Below, piece by piece: positions 60,675 through 64,000 of a DNA stretch of 64,000 nt (within the stretch, counting starts at the first letter, position 1; the number at the start of each line of letters is the position of its first letter). The notes under the pieces were generated by a model, which did no database searches, was not told where the DNA came from, and saw only the letters and a program-made list of their open reading frames with translations. Source of the DNA: Glandiceps talaboti (Eukaryota > Hemichordata > Enteropneusta > Spengelidae); the NCBI RefSeq assembly GCF_964340395.1, contig NC_135550.1:20294676-20358675 (forward strand). Reading direction: 5' to 3'. Position numbers and translations under genes: made by a program.

Positions 60675-62943
60675 TGTGAATGGTACTGACGGTTTTTCAC
60701 ATAGTGCGTTGACATCACAATAGCGATGGCACTCCGCCACACATATACCTAAGTATGCAAATAATCACGCTAACGACAAAACAACAGAACAATCTGAACT
60801 GTCGACAGCAGTACAAACACTTCCATTTTGTAGGAGTTCTTACCGTTCCAGGTCAGAGAGCATGAACTTCTACCCATAAACACTCAATGAAATGTCCAAC
60901 CCTTCAATGAAAGCCTCTGTTCATAAAGACTCCATAGATATGCAATGGTTTTCGTATATCATATTTCATATAATAAATTTCATGTCTTATAATTATTCAT
61001 ATGGCCGGAGAACACCAGCTTGTATACAGTTTAAATGTGTAGAGGAGAGAATCAATCTTACGCCCTACTTGTCAACGATGGCGGCAGCATAACTGGAATG
61101 TATAAATTGCTCTTTAAATCATTTAAAACTCCATTTTGAGAAACGGCGAGTATCGCAAGGTATCCAGGTCAAGACTTGCATACACTGAAAACGTCGTTAT
61201 AGAGTTCTTGGTTCTCACAAACTTGTCTGTGGTTCTCATCATGTCATCTCAAATTACTGTACTACTGTAACATGTTCAAGAAAGCTTTCCTTGTGCAATT
61301 GATAAAGCTTTGTTGGCAATTTTATAAAGAGAACCCTTGATTCACGGTCACGCCCAACTGAAATAGCATATATACTATATCGGTCTACAATATACACGTT
61401 TTCCCCAAAATAGCCATTTTTGAAGTATATGTCGGGTTGTCACCCATTTTGATTTAGTTTTTCCGACTAATCCATGTCAGAGTTTAGAGTAAACAGTTTC
61501 AGTGCGGTGACATAAATAACAGTGAAAGCCTGACACATTAAACACTTCACAAGCATAAAACTTATACCAAGTCATGCCCCAACTCATGCAACTACAGGTC
61601 AATACTAGGCATAACAATGGAGTGTATTGATCAAGGAAAAGTGGCAATTTATTAGGATAAAAACCAAACATTTCTTGAGTAAAACTTGTCATGAATCATA
61701 AGTCTAAGACATACATACGTGGAAATCTGTAGAAAACAACGTTAAGTTAAAAAACAACAACAACCAACTAATGTTATGCCAGTTCTTAGAATGTAAAACA
61801 CCTAAAACCAGTGGGATAGAATATACAACAATAAGCAGTTGACTGTATAGAAGCATAGACGTTGGAGAGAAATCAACATCTACCTGTATGGTAGAAGTGA
61901 AAACTTACCTGTTACTTTGGCCACCAACACCCGGTATTTAGTGATTAGCTATGAACTACGTGGAACACAAATGCTACGATATGTGGGTTATTCTTGCTGC
62001 ATACGGGTTGTATGGTTAGGTGGACAGCGGTGTGGTCTGGTCAGAGGAGAGGGTGACAGAACAGTGACTTATTGTCACGAGGCCGCTTTATTATTATGCT
62101 GGACACGTAATCACCCGCATTGTAAAATAACAACCACTGACCATTGCTGACTTTATTATCAAGGACATCGCATATATAGTGGCTAAAGAGAAGACTCTTA
62201 ATTTAATTAGAGAAAATTATTTAATACATTGGATTAAACACTCGAATTATTAAAATATGAAGATGGTGAAATAAATAGTTGAATCAAGAGGGCAAAGTTC
62301 GTTTCCATGGAGATATATACGAGTGTAGCTGACCGGTGTATTTGCTTGTCGGTGTTTCCACTCAAAACGACCGGTACTGTTCACATTAAAATGGCACCAA
62401 AAGTGATAAATCAGTGTTTCTACTAAAAGTTACAAACTTAAGTCATTTTATTTTTAAAGCATATCTATAACCGCCATAGTGTAGAAGATTATCTTGTCCT
62501 CTGCCTGTCCTAGTGGATAGTACATGTATATATACCAGTATGAATATTTTTTCGAGAAAAAACCCTCAGACCTGAATCATTATAATAGCTTACCGACTTG
62601 AATATATATGAATAAGTATGTATATGTCAATTTGGGTTAAGTAGCCGTTTCCTGTAAGCATTGAAACAACTTTTTTAATCACGGAAGAAGGCTACCTCTC
62701 CAGAACTTTGTACAATATATATTTTTTAGTCGTCTATTTTTGACGTTCATAGACAAGATCAAATTGATATGTCTGATGCTGCTGTAGCCTTTAAGTATAT
62801 TGACACACATTAATGTGAAGTTTGAGTATACATAAATTATCTATCAAACCTTATAAATAAATTTGTTTCCTGCTTACACTCATTGGCATATTTCCACCAT
62901 ATTCACAGTACGCTTATAATTTATGGAATGATATGACATGGCA
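60675..62943. other. Intergenic, nothing recognised
   Basis: AT-rich, no supported gene. ATGGCGGCAGCATAA at 61078 resembles a start context but stops after four codons. Confidence 0.45.
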
Positions 62944-63034
62944 CACAGGCACTCGAATGAATCAATCTGTATGATTTAAAAAAATGTATACTCTTACATT
63001 AAAAAAATCATAGGGATTTATTCGAGTGCCTGTG
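62944..63034. mobile_element. hAT-like MITE, copy 2 (91 bp)
   Basis: Same ends as the element at 47983: CACAGGCACTCGAATGAATC on the left and, read from the right, CACAGGCACTCGAATAAATC. The centre is shorter. The flanks ACATGGCA and GTATGGTA are similar but not identical and may be a decayed 8-bp duplication. Confidence 0.7.
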
Positions 63035-63151
63035 GTATGGTATGGTATGGTATGGTATGGTGTGGTGTGGTATGGTGTGGTGTGGTGTGGTGTGGTGTGG
63101 TGTGGTATGGTATGGTATGGTATGGTATGGTATGGTATGGTATGGTATGGT
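63035..63151. repeat. (TATGG)n/(TGTGG)n microsatellite
   Basis: About 23 pentamers starting directly at the right end of the MITE; a central block of TGTGG variants is flanked by TATGG. Confidence 0.95.
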
Positions 63152-64000
63152 AGAGTTCAGTGACATGAAACAGACGAGTGTGACACTTATCACCTGTGAC
63201 CAAAGTCTCAATTCTTATATGGTCCCAGTATACAATATTGGCATAAATAGCCAATAAATCGACTCAGTATACTTGACATGACGTCATCTTGAAGGACCCG
63301 ACATCCTGTATATGACGACACAGCATTACTCATTACCGAGACTACACGTGGATTTATAGAAACAAATGTTTTTTTTAAATAACAATTATCATTGCTCGTT
63401 TGTGATGCGTAAATATCTGACGGAAATTGTCCTAGCATCTAAATGTGCCGGAATTTTGTCATTATTATATCCTTACTTAAATAGATTTAAGGACAAATAC
63501 GTCTGGTGGAAGGCAGAACGGCGTCATGTATATATCATTTCTATATTACCGGTATTGGGTGCGTGTAATACCGAATAAGTGAAATCTTGTTGATACAAGG
63601 CAAATGCTTAATACCCATTGGTGCATATAACACTTACTTGACCACTAGCAGTAATCAGAAAGACTTGAAGTGTAACTTACTATACTAAGTGAGAATTTGA
63701 CCGCCATGCAATACAAAGTCGTTCGGAAAAGAATTAATACCATTAAAAAGATACAGTACCCAATACGATATTTCGACCAGTAACCAACTTACAATTTCTC
63801 ATTTGTCTATTTTTGTATACAAATCTACTTTGAAGACACTGTTATATGTGTAATATCTATTTTATGTGTCATTAGTGTTATTACTGTATTATTTATACTC
63901 TTTATTGTCGAATGATGGGCGGTGATCCTATTCTTATGAAAGAAATTCAACCAATCAAACATTTAGCACCGTCTCAGACCACTATAATTTGTTTAGTCGT
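63152..64000. other. Intergenic to window end, nothing recognised
   Basis: AT-rich sequence without a supportable gene; a 70-codon plus frame (63366-63578) has no recognisable relatives. Confidence 0.5.

Noticed and set aside
61078-61092. ATGGCGGCAGCATAA as a gene start
   Set aside because: Stop after four codons; no alternative frame or donor supports an exon.

Overview
This is an animal nuclear DNA window with spliced genes, long AT-rich introns, many microsatellites and short inverted-repeat transposons. Gene content is a WDR20 first exon, a YqaJ-type exonuclease, CDADC1, CCDC60 and a cytosolic sulfotransferase. With interstitial TTAGGG repeats and low G+C by eye, this suggests a marine invertebrate. 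A deuterostome such as a hemichordate or lancelet is my first guess, but a lophotrochozoan is not excluded. Species cannot be named from sequence alone.

Left part (1-37.3 kb) is gene-rich. The first coding exon of WDR20 lies on the minus strand at 847-1092, and the rest of that gene is off the left edge. A six-exon plus-strand gene (2572-6509, 302 aa) encodes a YqaJ/lambda-exonuclease-fold nuclease. It converges on CDADC1 (minus, 8893-13170, six coding exons, 438 aa), a double cytidine/dCMP-deaminase-fold protein. Between their 3' ends lie a 50-bp minisatellite and a hairpin MITE. The minus-strand CCDC60 orthologue (18326-37238, 18 predicted coding exons, about 834 aa) fills most of the rest. 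It carries a locally duplicated exon block at 24.0-25.1 kb, each copy next to a GACA-type microsatellite.

The right part (37.3-64 kb) is gene-poor. Its one convincing gene is an intronless, apparently intact sulfotransferase (53444-54364, minus). Otherwise it holds repeats: a 2.4-kb element with TTA target duplications (PIF/Harbinger-like) carrying a nested, 5'-truncated LINE; two copies of a small hAT-like MITE; a 330-bp foldback element; a diverged local duplication at 47-48.6 kb; and long TATG, GTGA, TACA/GACA and TATGG microsatellites. It also holds a perfect 117-bp-arm palindrome at 60333-60576.

The genes do not form an operon or pathway. Two neighbours (YqaJ nuclease and CDADC1) act on DNA or deoxynucleotides, and CCDC60 is a cilium/testis-type coiled-coil gene. 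The strongest observations for follow-up are the perfect palindrome with its 23-bp downstream inverted echo, the duplicated CCDC60 exons, the TTA-flanked composite element, and the MITE families. Exon boundaries were derived by hand from splice sites, phase continuity and remembered family sequences, so they are predictions.
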